DNA of 64,000 bases from Gemmatimonadaceae bacterium. Lineage in GTDB: Bacteria; Gemmatimonadota; Gemmatimonadetes; Gemmatimonadales; Gemmatimonadaceae. The translations under genes were made by a program, and so were the position numbers. Under the pieces are notes generated by a model. That model saw nothing but the letters and a program-made list of their open reading frames with translations. It was not told where the DNA came from and did not search any database. This document shows, piece after piece, positions 44,301 to 51,629 of the stretch; within the stretch, counting starts at the first letter, position 1, and the number at the start of each line of letters is the position of its first letter. Location: assembly GCA_025358925.1 (NCBI GenBank), contig JANYHT010000033.1, positions 141,571 to 205,570 on the forward strand, written 5' to 3'.

Positions 44301-44941
44301 ATGCTGTTGTATTGCCAATCGCCATTGCGCGCGGCAAACCACAAAAAGCGTGGATCTTTACCGTACGCCGCACCAACCATTTTGAGTGACGCGGGCACTG
44401 CCGGCGTGGTGGTGAGCGGCAATCCGTTACCGCCGTCAACATGGTATTGCCACAACTTCGCCGTTCCACCTAACCCGCCCGAGCGTGAGGCCACCACATA
44501 CTGTCCGTCCGGCGTCCACTCGGGCGACACATACATGTTGTTATTGCCCTTCGTGAGCTGTGTGGTGTCCTTCTTATCAAGCGACATGATCCACACGTTT
44601 TCGCCGCCCGAGCGATCCGAAATGAACGTGATCTTCCGACCATCCGGCGAAAACCTCGGCTGCGCGTCGTACGCCATGCCGCTGGTTAACCGCGCGGCCT
44701 TTCCGCCAGTGATGGGCATCGTGTAGAGGTCACCCAAGAGGTCAAACACGATGGTTTGGCCATCGGGCGAGACGTCGAGCGACATCCACGTGCCCTTTGT
44801 GGTGGTAAAGGTCGCGGTCCGCGCGGTTTTGAGCGGTAAGGTGACTGCCGGCGTCGCGGCCGGTTGTGCGGTCGCGACGACCGGCGCGAAGAATCCGACG
44901 AGGACGGCGGCCATCAGGACGATGGACAGGGAAGATTTCAT
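41387..44941 (-). CDS. Exported amidohydrolase with N-terminal PD40 (TolB-like) propeller
   Basis: This 1184-residue protein has a signal peptide (cleavage near VVATAQ). It continues with many WD40-like PD40 repeats (for example RFSPDGRKITFISDRSGGENVW and SPDGKLVAFSSLGRIHVM) up to about residue 750. A metal-dependent amidohydrolase domain follows, with MPGFVDTHYHPQW (HxH metal motif), a second histidine in TLTHGIDGYPGIEHTLP, then GVGSHGQLQG and the final TIVGAEAIGLGTEVGSLEAGKFADIIVLD. The fusion is common in Gemmatimonadota and Bacteroidota and is thought to act on peptides or cyclic amides outside the cytoplasm; the substrate is unknown. It is divergent from the moaB-like operon. Confidence 0.93.
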   Translation of the reverse strand: MKSSLSIVLMAAVLVGFFAPVVATAQPAATPAVTLPLKTARTATFTTTKGTWMSLDVSPDGQTIVFDLLGDLYTMPITGGKAARLTSGMAYDAQPRFSPDGRKITFISDRSGGENVWIMSLDKKDTTQLTKGNNNMYVSPEWTPDGQYVVASRSGGLGGTAKLWQYHVDGGNGLPLTTTPAVPASLKMVGAAYGKDPRFLWFAARNGDWQYNSIGAQYQLYVWDKESGRASQMSTRFGSGFRPALSPDGKYLVYGTRFETKTGLRIRDLETQQEDWLAFPVQRDDMESRASMDAYPGYSFTPDSKAIVVTYGGEFWRVPVDKTAPVKIPFEAEVKLEMGPEVKFAYKIDTASTFKARQIRDIAPSPDGKLVAFSSLGRIHVMTLPNGTPKRVSTTDIGEFNPVWSPDGKSLAYVTWHDARGGSITRATQDAKGNWSTRTLASGGLYTDLAWSATNRIVALRAAAREMQEAGAAFFGPAAAEFVWVNANGGNVTAIMPTGGMGSPHFTQDTTRIFAYGGAGLQSFRWDGTDLKTHLRVTGPLPPGANGSDGDSDAPIGLDAALIARGALQYIGGRGARPIGAEIGGGNSFAGLGFGTHLGHDLEPTPPQAPPAGLVLMAPKGDQALAMVGMDLYTITVAQIGSTAPTVNVAAPAAASVPVKKLNTIGGEFPTWTNDARKIMWALGNAMWTYDLDKAKIVDDSLKVDGKAKALLRADTTKSVKDSITRSDSIAKADTTTKTVGYKPAEVRIALNANRDLPKGVAVFRGGRALTMKGKEIIENADVVVRDSRIVAVGARGTVTIPDGAQIFDITGKTIMPGFVDTHYHPQWLTPQIHNTQTWQYLATLAYGTTTTRDPQTSTTDFLSYTDHVEMGDMIGPRIYTTGPGVFSSEPVRDLAHAREILARYATYYDTKTLKMYMSGNRQQRQWIIMAAKELSIMPTTEGGLDMKLNLTHGIDGYPGIEHTLPITPKYNDVFQWYKETGVTNSPTLIVEYGGPFGEGWFYQSENLMDDAKLRHFTHPVDFDTKIRRRGAGNAPGPAGFAVKEEYAMWQHAIDVKNTVEAGGKIGVGSHGQLQGLGMHWEMWLLQSGGLSQHDVLRSATIVGAEAIGLGTEVGSLEAGKFADIIVLDKNPLDNIRNTNTVSMVMVNGRLYDANTLDEVYPRKRALPKQPWSYAVPVAGAGMR

Positions 44942-45070
44942 TGTAGAGCCAGCTGGATGTGAGCGGTGAGGCGCGCGAGAATAATGGCGTTTGGGCGCGC
45001 GAACACAATGCAGAGGTCATGGGCGCACGAAATATCGTCAAGCGTCCACTCGGTGGATACATTCGTTGGC

Positions 45071-45637
45071 ATGACTGCGAGCGAAATTCTCACGGCAATT
45101 CCCATCGGTATCGTCACGATTTCGGACCGCGCGAGCGCTGGCATTTATGAGGATCGTTCCGGTCGCGCCATTGAAGAGGTATTGGGCCGCTGGATCGCCT
45201 CGACATGGCGTTCCGAATATCGCTTGGTGCCGGACGAGCAGCCGCACATTGAAGCGGCGCTGCGTGCGTTGGCGGACGATTTGCGGTGTCCGCTCATTGT
45301 GACGACCGGCGGCACGGGACCGGCGCCGCGCGACGTGACGCCCGAGGCAACGCGCGCCGTGATTGAACGCGAGCTCCCGGGATTTGGCGAGCAAATGCGC
45401 GCCGTATCTGTACGCGCCGTGCCGACGGCGATTTTGTCGCGTCAGCTAGCCGGCACGCGCGGCACATCGCTGATTATCAACTTGCCAGGCAAACCGACGG
45501 CGATCGAAGAGTGCCTCGCCGCAGTGTTCGCCGCGATTCCATATTGCGTAGAGTTGATCGGCGGACCGCGCATTGTCACAACGGCCGAGGCGCCGAAAGG
45601 TAGTTCGCCTGTCCCCGTTCGCTCCCCCGGAGTCTGA
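45071..45637 (+). CDS. MoaB/MogA-family molybdopterin protein
   Basis: This 188-residue protein belongs to the MoaB/MogA family, which adenylylates molybdopterin during molybdenum-cofactor synthesis. Visible are IGIVTISDRASAGIYEDRSG, the substrate motif TTGGTGPAPRDVTPEAT, and the final LPGKPTAIEECLAAVFAAIPYCVELIGG. No other cofactor-synthesis gene is near. The ATG at 45071 is chosen; the frame runs upstream to 44966 without family sequence. It is the first gene of a run of overlapping genes reaching 55182. Confidence 0.92.
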   Translation: MTASEILTAIPIGIVTISDRASAGIYEDRSGRAIEEVLGRWIASTWRSEYRLVPDEQPHIEAALRALADDLRCPLIVTTGGTGPAPRDVTPEATRAVIERELPGFGEQMRAVSVRAVPTAILSRQLAGTRGTSLIINLPGKPTAIEECLAAVFAAIPYCVELIGGPRIVTTAEAPKGSSPVPVRSPGV

Positions 45638-45640
45638 TCG

Positions 45641-45835
45641 ATGCCCTTGTCGCCCGACCTACTGAAGATCCTTGTGTGTCCCAAATGTCGGGGGCCGCTC
45701 GAGTATCGCGTTGAACCGTTAGAGGTGTTGCTCTGCCGAGCGTGTGCGTTGGTGTATGCGGTGCAGGATGGTATTCCGGTGATGCTCATCGACCAGGCGC
45801 GCGTGCTCGACGACGCGGAATTTCCGCGCGCGTGA
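45641..45835 (+). CDS. Trm112-like zinc protein
   Basis: This 64-residue protein has two CxxC pairs (LVCPKCRGPLEYR and LLCRACALVYAV) and the ending DGIPVMLIDQAR of the Trm112/UPF0434 family. In eukaryotes and archaea Trm112 activates methyltransferases; bacterial relatives are short zinc-finger proteins of uncertain role. It lies three bases after the MoaB-like gene and its stop overlaps the GTG start of the hydrolase. Confidence 0.9.
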   Translation: MPLSPDLLKILVCPKCRGPLEYRVEPLEVLLCRACALVYAVQDGIPVMLIDQARVLDDAEFPRA

Positions 45836-46821
45836 CTGCACGTGGATGGACCAGCGACGTCGCGCTTGACGACTTCGAAATGACGACGCTTCCGTTGGAG
45901 CCCGACGACGACGGCACACTGGTGGCGACACTCGTGCGACGTATTCGCACGCGATCCACGCGTCGAGCGGTGTTATATGTGCACGGATTTGTCGACTACT
46001 TTTTTCAATCGCACGTGGCAGCGGCGTTTGCCACGCGCGGATGGGATTTCTATGCGCTCGATTTGCGGCGCTATGGTCGCTCGTTGCGCGCGGACAATCG
46101 ACCAAACTATTGCACCAAGCTTACGCAGTACGACACCGAACTTACACAAGCGCTCGATATCATTCGACGCGAAGACGGACATGATACGGTTGCGTTATTA
46201 GGGCATTCGACGGGCGGCTTAATTGCCTCGTGGTACGTGCATCGCCACGGTAAAAAAAGCGGTGTGCAAGCATTGCTGTTGAATAGCCCGTTTCTTGATT
46301 TCGCTGTGCCCATACCGCGTCGCTATATCCTACCAGTCGTGACAGCGCTCGGCGCAGTGTTCCCGACGATCGCGGACCCGAAGGCCATTTCCGCGCGCTA
46401 CGGCGAGACGTTGCTCGCACAGTATCACGGGGAGTGGACCTACGATGTGCGATGGAAACCAATAAACGGATTTCCCGCATACTTTGGATGGGTTCGCGCT
46501 GTTCGACGCGTGCAAGCCCACGTGGCCCGCGGATTGCGCGTGTCATGTCCGGTGCTCCTGCAACACGCCGGACGATCGATGTATTCGGGCACTGCATGGA
46601 AAGAGAAATATCAAACGGCGGACATCGTGCTGAACATCGACCACATGACGTCGCGTGGCCCGCGACTTGGTACGGACGTGACACTGCAGGCATTTGATGA
46701 TGGCGTGCACGATCTGTATTTGTCGCGCGAACCCGTACGCACGCGTGCTCTCGATGCGGCGATCACGTGGTTGGACAGTCGCACGACGTCAACAACCACT
46801 GCGGTGAGGCCGCTGCGATGA
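45832..46821 (+). CDS. Alpha/beta-hydrolase (lysophospholipase-like)
   Basis: This 329-residue alpha/beta-hydrolase has a strand-turn VLYVHGFVDYFF, DLRRYGRSLR, and the nucleophile elbow GHSTGGLIASWY, with an acid and final histidine in the C-terminal third (DGVHDLYLSREPVR). This is the serine-aminopeptidase/monoacylglycerol-lipase type. No signal peptide is visible. It starts with GTG at 45832 overlapping the Trm112-like stop, and its own stop overlaps the DinB start (ATGA). The substrate is unknown. Confidence 0.88.
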   Translation: MTARGWTSDVALDDFEMTTLPLEPDDDGTLVATLVRRIRTRSTRRAVLYVHGFVDYFFQSHVAAAFATRGWDFYALDLRRYGRSLRADNRPNYCTKLTQYDTELTQALDIIRREDGHDTVALLGHSTGGLIASWYVHRHGKKSGVQALLLNSPFLDFAVPIPRRYILPVVTALGAVFPTIADPKAISARYGETLLAQYHGEWTYDVRWKPINGFPAYFGWVRAVRRVQAHVARGLRVSCPVLLQHAGRSMYSGTAWKEKYQTADIVLNIDHMTSRGPRLGTDVTLQAFDDGVHDLYLSREPVRTRALDAAITWLDSRTTSTTTAVRPLR

Positions 46822-47348
46822 GCGATGCATTACTTGAAGTGCGCGACACCATCCATCGATTGTTGTTGCGCGATTTGCGCGCCATGCAACGCGAGATCGA
46901 TGCGTATGTGGATGACGAGACGTTGTGGCGTGTCGTGCCAGGAATCAGTAATCCCGGCGGCACGCACGCACTGCACATCGCCGGTAACCTCCGATATTTC
47001 CTGGGCACGGTGTTGACCGGCGGCGGTTACGTACGCGATCGCGAGCACGAATTTTCAGCGCGTGGCCAGACGCGAGCCGAAGTATCGACGGAAATTGTTC
47101 GAGCGATGCAGCAAGTGACGCAGACACTTTCCACCATAGACACGACGCAGCTTGAGGCACCATATCCGATCAAGGTGTTAGACGTGCAGCTGCGTACTGA
47201 TGCGTTCCTGATGCATCTCGCGGTGCACCTTGGCTATCATCTCGGACAACTCGACTATCACCGACGCATCGTATCTGGAGATCCGACCACTGTGAATACT
47301 ATGGGCACCATGGCACTCATTGCACATTTGCCGAGTGCGGCATCATGA
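46818..47348 (+). CDS. DinB family protein
   Basis: This 176-residue protein has the DinB fold: LLRDLRAMQREIDAY at the first helix, ALHIAGNLRYFLGTVL with a metal-site histidine, and FLMHLAVHLGYHLGQLDYHRRIV with the histidine pair. Activity is unknown; DinB relatives include bacillithiol or mycothiol transferases. It overlaps both neighbours by four bases. Confidence 0.87.
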   Translation: MSDALLEVRDTIHRLLLRDLRAMQREIDAYVDDETLWRVVPGISNPGGTHALHIAGNLRYFLGTVLTGGGYVRDREHEFSARGQTRAEVSTEIVRAMQQVTQTLSTIDTTQLEAPYPIKVLDVQLRTDAFLMHLAVHLGYHLGQLDYHRRIVSGDPTTVNTMGTMALIAHLPSAAS

Positions 47349-48460
47349 GTGACGAGCTGCGCGATGCAACGCGCGTGGTTCGAGCTGGGTTGCCGCATGC
47401 CACGCCCGGTGCCCCGTACTTACCGGGACCAACGTTTGCTGCACCGTACCACGCGGCGGGTGATGTTGTTGATTCGCCGTACACGTACGGTCGCTTCCAC
47501 AATCCCACGTGGACGCATTACGAACGTGCGTTAGAGGAGCTGGAAGGCGGGCCAACGGTGCTCTTTCCTTCAGGCATGGCGGCGACCGCCGCACTGCTTG
47601 GTACCGTGCTCAGGGCAGGACAGAAAATTGTCATGCCCGATGACTGCTACTACACCACGCGACTCATCGCCACGCAGTATTTCGCAACGCATGGTATTGA
47701 AGTGGTGATGGCACCCACCGCGAATGATGCACAACGCGCGTTGCTTGATGGAGCCGTATTGTTGTGGCTCGAATCGCCAACCAATCCAGGCCTTGATGTT
47801 TGCGACATTGCTGCGCTTTCCGCAGCCGCGCATGACGTGGGTGCGTTGGTCGCGGTAGATAACACGACCGCTACCGTACTTGGTCAGCGGCCGCTTGCAC
47901 TGGGTGCGGACTTCGCCGTGGTGTCCGACACCAAAGCGATGACCGGTCACGCCGATGTTGTACTCGGTCACGTTGCGGCGAAGGATGCGATGTGGGCGGA
48001 CGCGTTACGCACATGGCGTACGCGTATGGGTTCGATTCCGGGGCCGATGGAAGTGTGGCTCGCGCATCGGTCGTTGGGCACGCTTGATGTACGACTCGCG
48101 CGACAGTGCGAGAGTGCGATGCAGATGGCCACGTTCCTTTTGTCGCACGCGAAGGTACGCGGCGTGCGGTATCCGGGATTGCCGAACGACCCGTCGCACG
48201 CGATCGCCTCGAAGCAGATGACGCGCTTTGGGCCCGTGATCAGTTTCGAGCTGGACGGACGCGCCGAAGTTGAACGGTTTTTTGCAGCGGCAACGTTGGT
48301 GCACGAAGCGACAAGTTTTGGCGGTATTCACACGAGCGCGGAACGTCGTGCGCGTTGGGGTGCCGACGCGGTGTCAGAAGGATTCGTGCGCCTGAGCATT
48401 GGGCTCGAGGATGTGCGTGATTTGCTCAACGATTTTGCAACGGCGCTTGCCGCCGTGTGA
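47345..48460 (+). CDS. Cys/Met-metabolism PLP enzyme (cystathionine gamma-synthase/beta-lyase type)
   Basis: This 371-residue PLP enzyme belongs to the cystathionine synthase/lyase family. The N-terminal YGRFHNPTWTHYERALEELEGG and FPSGMAA are family features. The PLP lysine lies in VVSDTKAMTGHADVVLGHV, and VAVDNTTATVLGQRPLALGAD precedes it. The C-terminus VRLSIGLEDVRDLLNDFATAL is standard. Synthase or lyase cannot be told apart by sequence inspection. It overlaps the DinB stop and is followed after 12 bases by an amidase. Confidence 0.9.
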   Translation: MSDELRDATRVVRAGLPHATPGAPYLPGPTFAAPYHAAGDVVDSPYTYGRFHNPTWTHYERALEELEGGPTVLFPSGMAATAALLGTVLRAGQKIVMPDDCYYTTRLIATQYFATHGIEVVMAPTANDAQRALLDGAVLLWLESPTNPGLDVCDIAALSAAAHDVGALVAVDNTTATVLGQRPLALGADFAVVSDTKAMTGHADVVLGHVAAKDAMWADALRTWRTRMGSIPGPMEVWLAHRSLGTLDVRLARQCESAMQMATFLLSHAKVRGVRYPGLPNDPSHAIASKQMTRFGPVISFELDGRAEVERFFAAATLVHEATSFGGIHTSAERRARWGADAVSEGFVRLSIGLEDVRDLLNDFATALAAV

Positions 48461-48472
48461 GGATAACGTCCG

Positions 48473-50116
48473 ATGAAAGATGGGATGGATCGTCGTAATT
48501 TTGTCGGGACATCGTTGGCGGCGAGTGCCGCGGTATTTATCACGCCCACCGCTGTTGTACGTGCCGATGGTGCGCCAGCGCCGGAGGAAGACGTCGTGCC
48601 AACACCGTTTGCCTTCGCCGAAGTCTCTGTGTCAGAATTGCAGTCGCGCATGACGAAGGGTACGCTCACGTCACATGCACTCACCGCGGCGTATCTCGCG
48701 CGCATCGCGGCAATTGATGCGAGTGGTCCATCGTTGCACGCGGTCATTGAACGCAATCCAGATGCGTTGGCGATTGCGGATGCAATGGATGCTGAGCGCA
48801 AGCAAGGCAAAGTACGTGGACCGCTGCATGGCATTCCAGTGCTGATCAAGGACAACATCGATAGTGCCGATAAGATGGCCACGTCAGCGGGTTCGATGGC
48901 GTTGACCGGATCGTCGGCGCCGCGCGATGCGTTTATTTTGGAAAAGTTGCGCGCGGCTGGTGCGGTATTGCTGGGGAAAACCAATCTCAGCGAGTGGGCC
49001 AACTTTCGTTCGACGCGTTCAACGAGTGGATGGAGTGGACGCGGTGGTCAAACGCGGAATCCTTATGTGCTTGATCGCAATCCTTGTGGATCGAGTTCCG
49101 GTACAGGGTCCGCAATCTCTGCCAATCTTGCCGCTGTTGGCATTGGTACGGAGACGGATGGTTCAATCATTTGCCCATCGTCGATTTGCGGGTTGGTCGG
49201 AATAAAGCCAACAGTTGGGTTATGGAGTCGGAGCGGCATTATTCCGATTTCTGTTTCGCAGGATACCGCTGGGCCGATGGCACGAACGGTTGCGGATGCG
49301 GCGGCGTTGCTCGGTGCGCTTACTGGTGTTGATTCGCGTGATGCAGCCACGACTGCCAGCAACGGCCAATCGAAAACCGATTACACGCAATTTCTCAACG
49401 CGAACGCGCTGAAGGGTGCGCGGATTGGCGTCGCGCGCAACATGGCCGGATTTCATCCACAGGTGGATGCCACGTTTGACGCAGCCATCGCGGCGTTACG
49501 CACTGCGGGCGCCGTCATTGTCGATCCAGCAGACGTGCCAACCGTGGGAAAGTATGATGACGCCGAGACCGAAGTGTTGCAGTACGAGTTTAAGGATGGG
49601 GTGAACAAGTATCTCGCGTCGCGGGGTGCAACGTCACGCATGAAAACGTTGGAAGACCTTATTGCATTCAATAAAACCAACGCAGCGCGCGAGATGCCGT
49701 GGTTTGGGCAGGAGCAATTTGAAAAATCGCAAGCGAAGGGTTCACTGAGCGATCAGAAGTACATCGACGCGCTCGCGCACTGTCGTAAACTGTCGCGCGC
49801 AGATGGCATTGATGCGGTGATGGCAAAGCATCAACTCGATGCGATCATCGCGCCGTCCAATGGACCATCGTGGCCAACAGATTTGGTGAACGGCGATCAC
49901 TATGGTGGTGGAAACAGTAGTGTAGCTGCCGTGGCTGGATATCCGAGCATTACTGTGCCCATGGGTTTCACGGCCGAATTACCGCTTGGGCTTTCGTTCA
50001 TTGGCGGTGCGTGGAGCGAGCCAAAACTCATCGCGTTGGCGTATGCGTACGAGCAAGCCACGCACGCGCGTCGCGCACCAAAGTTTTTGCCATCGGCGTC
50101 GTACGTACGCGCATGA
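48473..50116 (+). CDS. Tat-exported amidase (amidase-signature family)
   Basis: This 547-residue protein starts with a Tat leader (MDRRNFVGTSLAASAAVF) and has the amidase-signature triad: catalytic lysine in GIPVLIKDNID, cis-serine and nucleophile serine in NPCGSSSGTGSAISANLA and GTETDGSIICPSS. It hydrolyses an amide bond in an unknown substrate, in the periplasm. Peptide-amidase-like members share this length. The next gene's ATG overlaps its stop. Confidence 0.93.
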   Translation: MKDGMDRRNFVGTSLAASAAVFITPTAVVRADGAPAPEEDVVPTPFAFAEVSVSELQSRMTKGTLTSHALTAAYLARIAAIDASGPSLHAVIERNPDALAIADAMDAERKQGKVRGPLHGIPVLIKDNIDSADKMATSAGSMALTGSSAPRDAFILEKLRAAGAVLLGKTNLSEWANFRSTRSTSGWSGRGGQTRNPYVLDRNPCGSSSGTGSAISANLAAVGIGTETDGSIICPSSICGLVGIKPTVGLWSRSGIIPISVSQDTAGPMARTVADAAALLGALTGVDSRDAATTASNGQSKTDYTQFLNANALKGARIGVARNMAGFHPQVDATFDAAIAALRTAGAVIVDPADVPTVGKYDDAETEVLQYEFKDGVNKYLASRGATSRMKTLEDLIAFNKTNAAREMPWFGQEQFEKSQAKGSLSDQKYIDALAHCRKLSRADGIDAVMAKHQLDAIIAPSNGPSWPTDLVNGDHYGGGNSSVAAVAGYPSITVPMGFTAELPLGLSFIGGAWSEPKLIALAYAYEQATHARRAPKFLPSASYVRA

Positions 50117-50466
50117 GTGACGATGCGGAAGCGACAAACCCACGTCGCGGCGCGCTGATTGCACTGGCGGTCGCGGTTGTACTTGGCATCGGTACGTGGT
50201 TTGGATTGTCGTTTGCAGCGGACAAAGGACTGGATCGTCTCGCACGCATCGATCGGCTGCGTGCGGGGTGCGACAGTGCGTGGAGTAGCAGTCGTACGCG
50301 CGCGGATTCACTGCGCGTGAATACGCGAGCGCTCTCCGACACGATTGACCCGCGATCAAATGCCGCGCTGAAAGTGTGCGGCAGTTTGCGGTTAAACACT
50401 GAAGCGAAGCGGCTACCCAACCCGCGGGAAATGTCGGGTGAACCCATGCCACGAGGGCTACGCTAA
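50113..50466 (+). CDS. Single-helix membrane protein of unknown function
   Basis: This 117-residue protein has one membrane helix (residues about 14-36) followed by a periplasmic region with two cysteines (RAGCDSAWSS, LKVCGSLRL) that could form a disulfide. No family is recognised. It starts in the amidase stop codon and ends in the start of the dipeptidase (TAATG), so it is translationally coupled to two exported hydrolases. Confidence 0.65.
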   Translation: MSDDAEATNPRRGALIALAVAVVLGIGTWFGLSFAADKGLDRLARIDRLRAGCDSAWSSSRTRADSLRVNTRALSDTIDPRSNAALKVCGSLRLNTEAKRLPNPREMSGEPMPRGLR

Positions 50467-51629
50467 TGCGTCGAGCTTCACTAGTCGTTGTTCTGCTTGT
50501 CGTCGTCGCGGCGTATTTTCTCGCGCCTATCGTGGTGGACGGCCGCATGAACACGGTGAGTGCGACGCCGTTGCCTACCGTTTCGCCAGAAGCGATGGCG
50601 TTGCACAAGAGTTTGTTCGTGGCCGACCTGCATGCTGACCAACTATTGTGGGGCCGCGACCCGTTGGTGCATGCCAATCGTGGACATGTTGACATTCCGC
50701 GTTTGCAAGCAGGCAATGTGGCGCTGCAAGTGTTTTCCGTGGTGACCAAAACACCACGCGGCATGAACTACGATCACAATACCGGCGAGACGGACAACAT
50801 TCTTTTACTTGCGCTCCTGCAACGGTGGCCCATTGCCACGTGGCGCAATCTACGTGCGCGCGCCGTGTATCAAGCGCAGCAATTGTACGATGCCGCGGCG
50901 CGATCCAACGGATCGTTGACGGTCATCACCACGCAAAAACAGTTTGCCGATTTTGTCGCGCGTCGAGCGACCACGCCGTCACTGGTTGGCGGCGTGCTGG
51001 CAATTGAAGGGTTGCATGCATTAGACGGCAAACTCGAAAGCGTCGACACGCTGTTCGCGGCCGGTTTTCGTATGTTGGGCCTCACGCACTTCTTCGACAA
51101 CGAAGTGGCGGCAAGTGCGCACGGCGTCACGCATGCGGGCATCACGCCATTCGGTCGCGCGGTCTTGCAGCGCATGAACGCCCTCGGTATGATCGCCGAC
51201 CTCGCGCACGCCTCACCACAAACGGTGGACGAAGCGCTCGCGCTCTTTCCCGGGCCGATTGTTGTGTCGCATACAGGCGTTGTCGGAACGTGTCCGGGTC
51301 CACGCAATTTGACGGACGTGCAGTTGCAGAAAATCGCCGCGCACGGCGGGGTGATTGGTATTGGCTACTGGGATGCAGCGACCTGTACGATTGGGGTCGA
51401 TGCCGTGATACGTGCCATCATGTACGCCGTAAAAATTGTTGGCGCCGATCATGTGGCGCTTGGCTCTGACTTTGACGGTGGAACACATGAACCATTTGAT
51501 ACAAGTCATCTCGATGTCATCACCGATGGCTTGTTGAAGGCGGGGATGTCCGCCGATGACGTGCGAAAAATCATGGGAGGCAATGTTGGCGCGTTCTTGG
51601 CCGCATCACTCCCGCACGGCGGGACATGA
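50466..51629 (+). CDS. Membrane dipeptidase, M19 family
   Basis: This 387-residue zinc dipeptidase is the M19 (renal dipeptidase) type. The N-terminus has a membrane anchor or signal helix (LVVVLLVVVAAYFLAP). The metal motifs follow: LFVADLHADQLLWGR (HxD), a glutamate in AIEGLHAL, histidine in DLAHASPQTV and VVSHTGVVG, and DHVALGSDFDGG near the end. It would split dipeptides, possibly including D-amino-acid dipeptides from cell wall. It overlaps both neighbours. Confidence 0.93.
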   Translation: MRRASLVVVLLVVVAAYFLAPIVVDGRMNTVSATPLPTVSPEAMALHKSLFVADLHADQLLWGRDPLVHANRGHVDIPRLQAGNVALQVFSVVTKTPRGMNYDHNTGETDNILLLALLQRWPIATWRNLRARAVYQAQQLYDAAARSNGSLTVITTQKQFADFVARRATTPSLVGGVLAIEGLHALDGKLESVDTLFAAGFRMLGLTHFFDNEVAASAHGVTHAGITPFGRAVLQRMNALGMIADLAHASPQTVDEALALFPGPIVVSHTGVVGTCPGPRNLTDVQLQKIAAHGGVIGIGYWDAATCTIGVDAVIRAIMYAVKIVGADHVALGSDFDGGTHEPFDTSHLDVITDGLLKAGMSADDVRKIMGGNVGAFLAASLPHGGT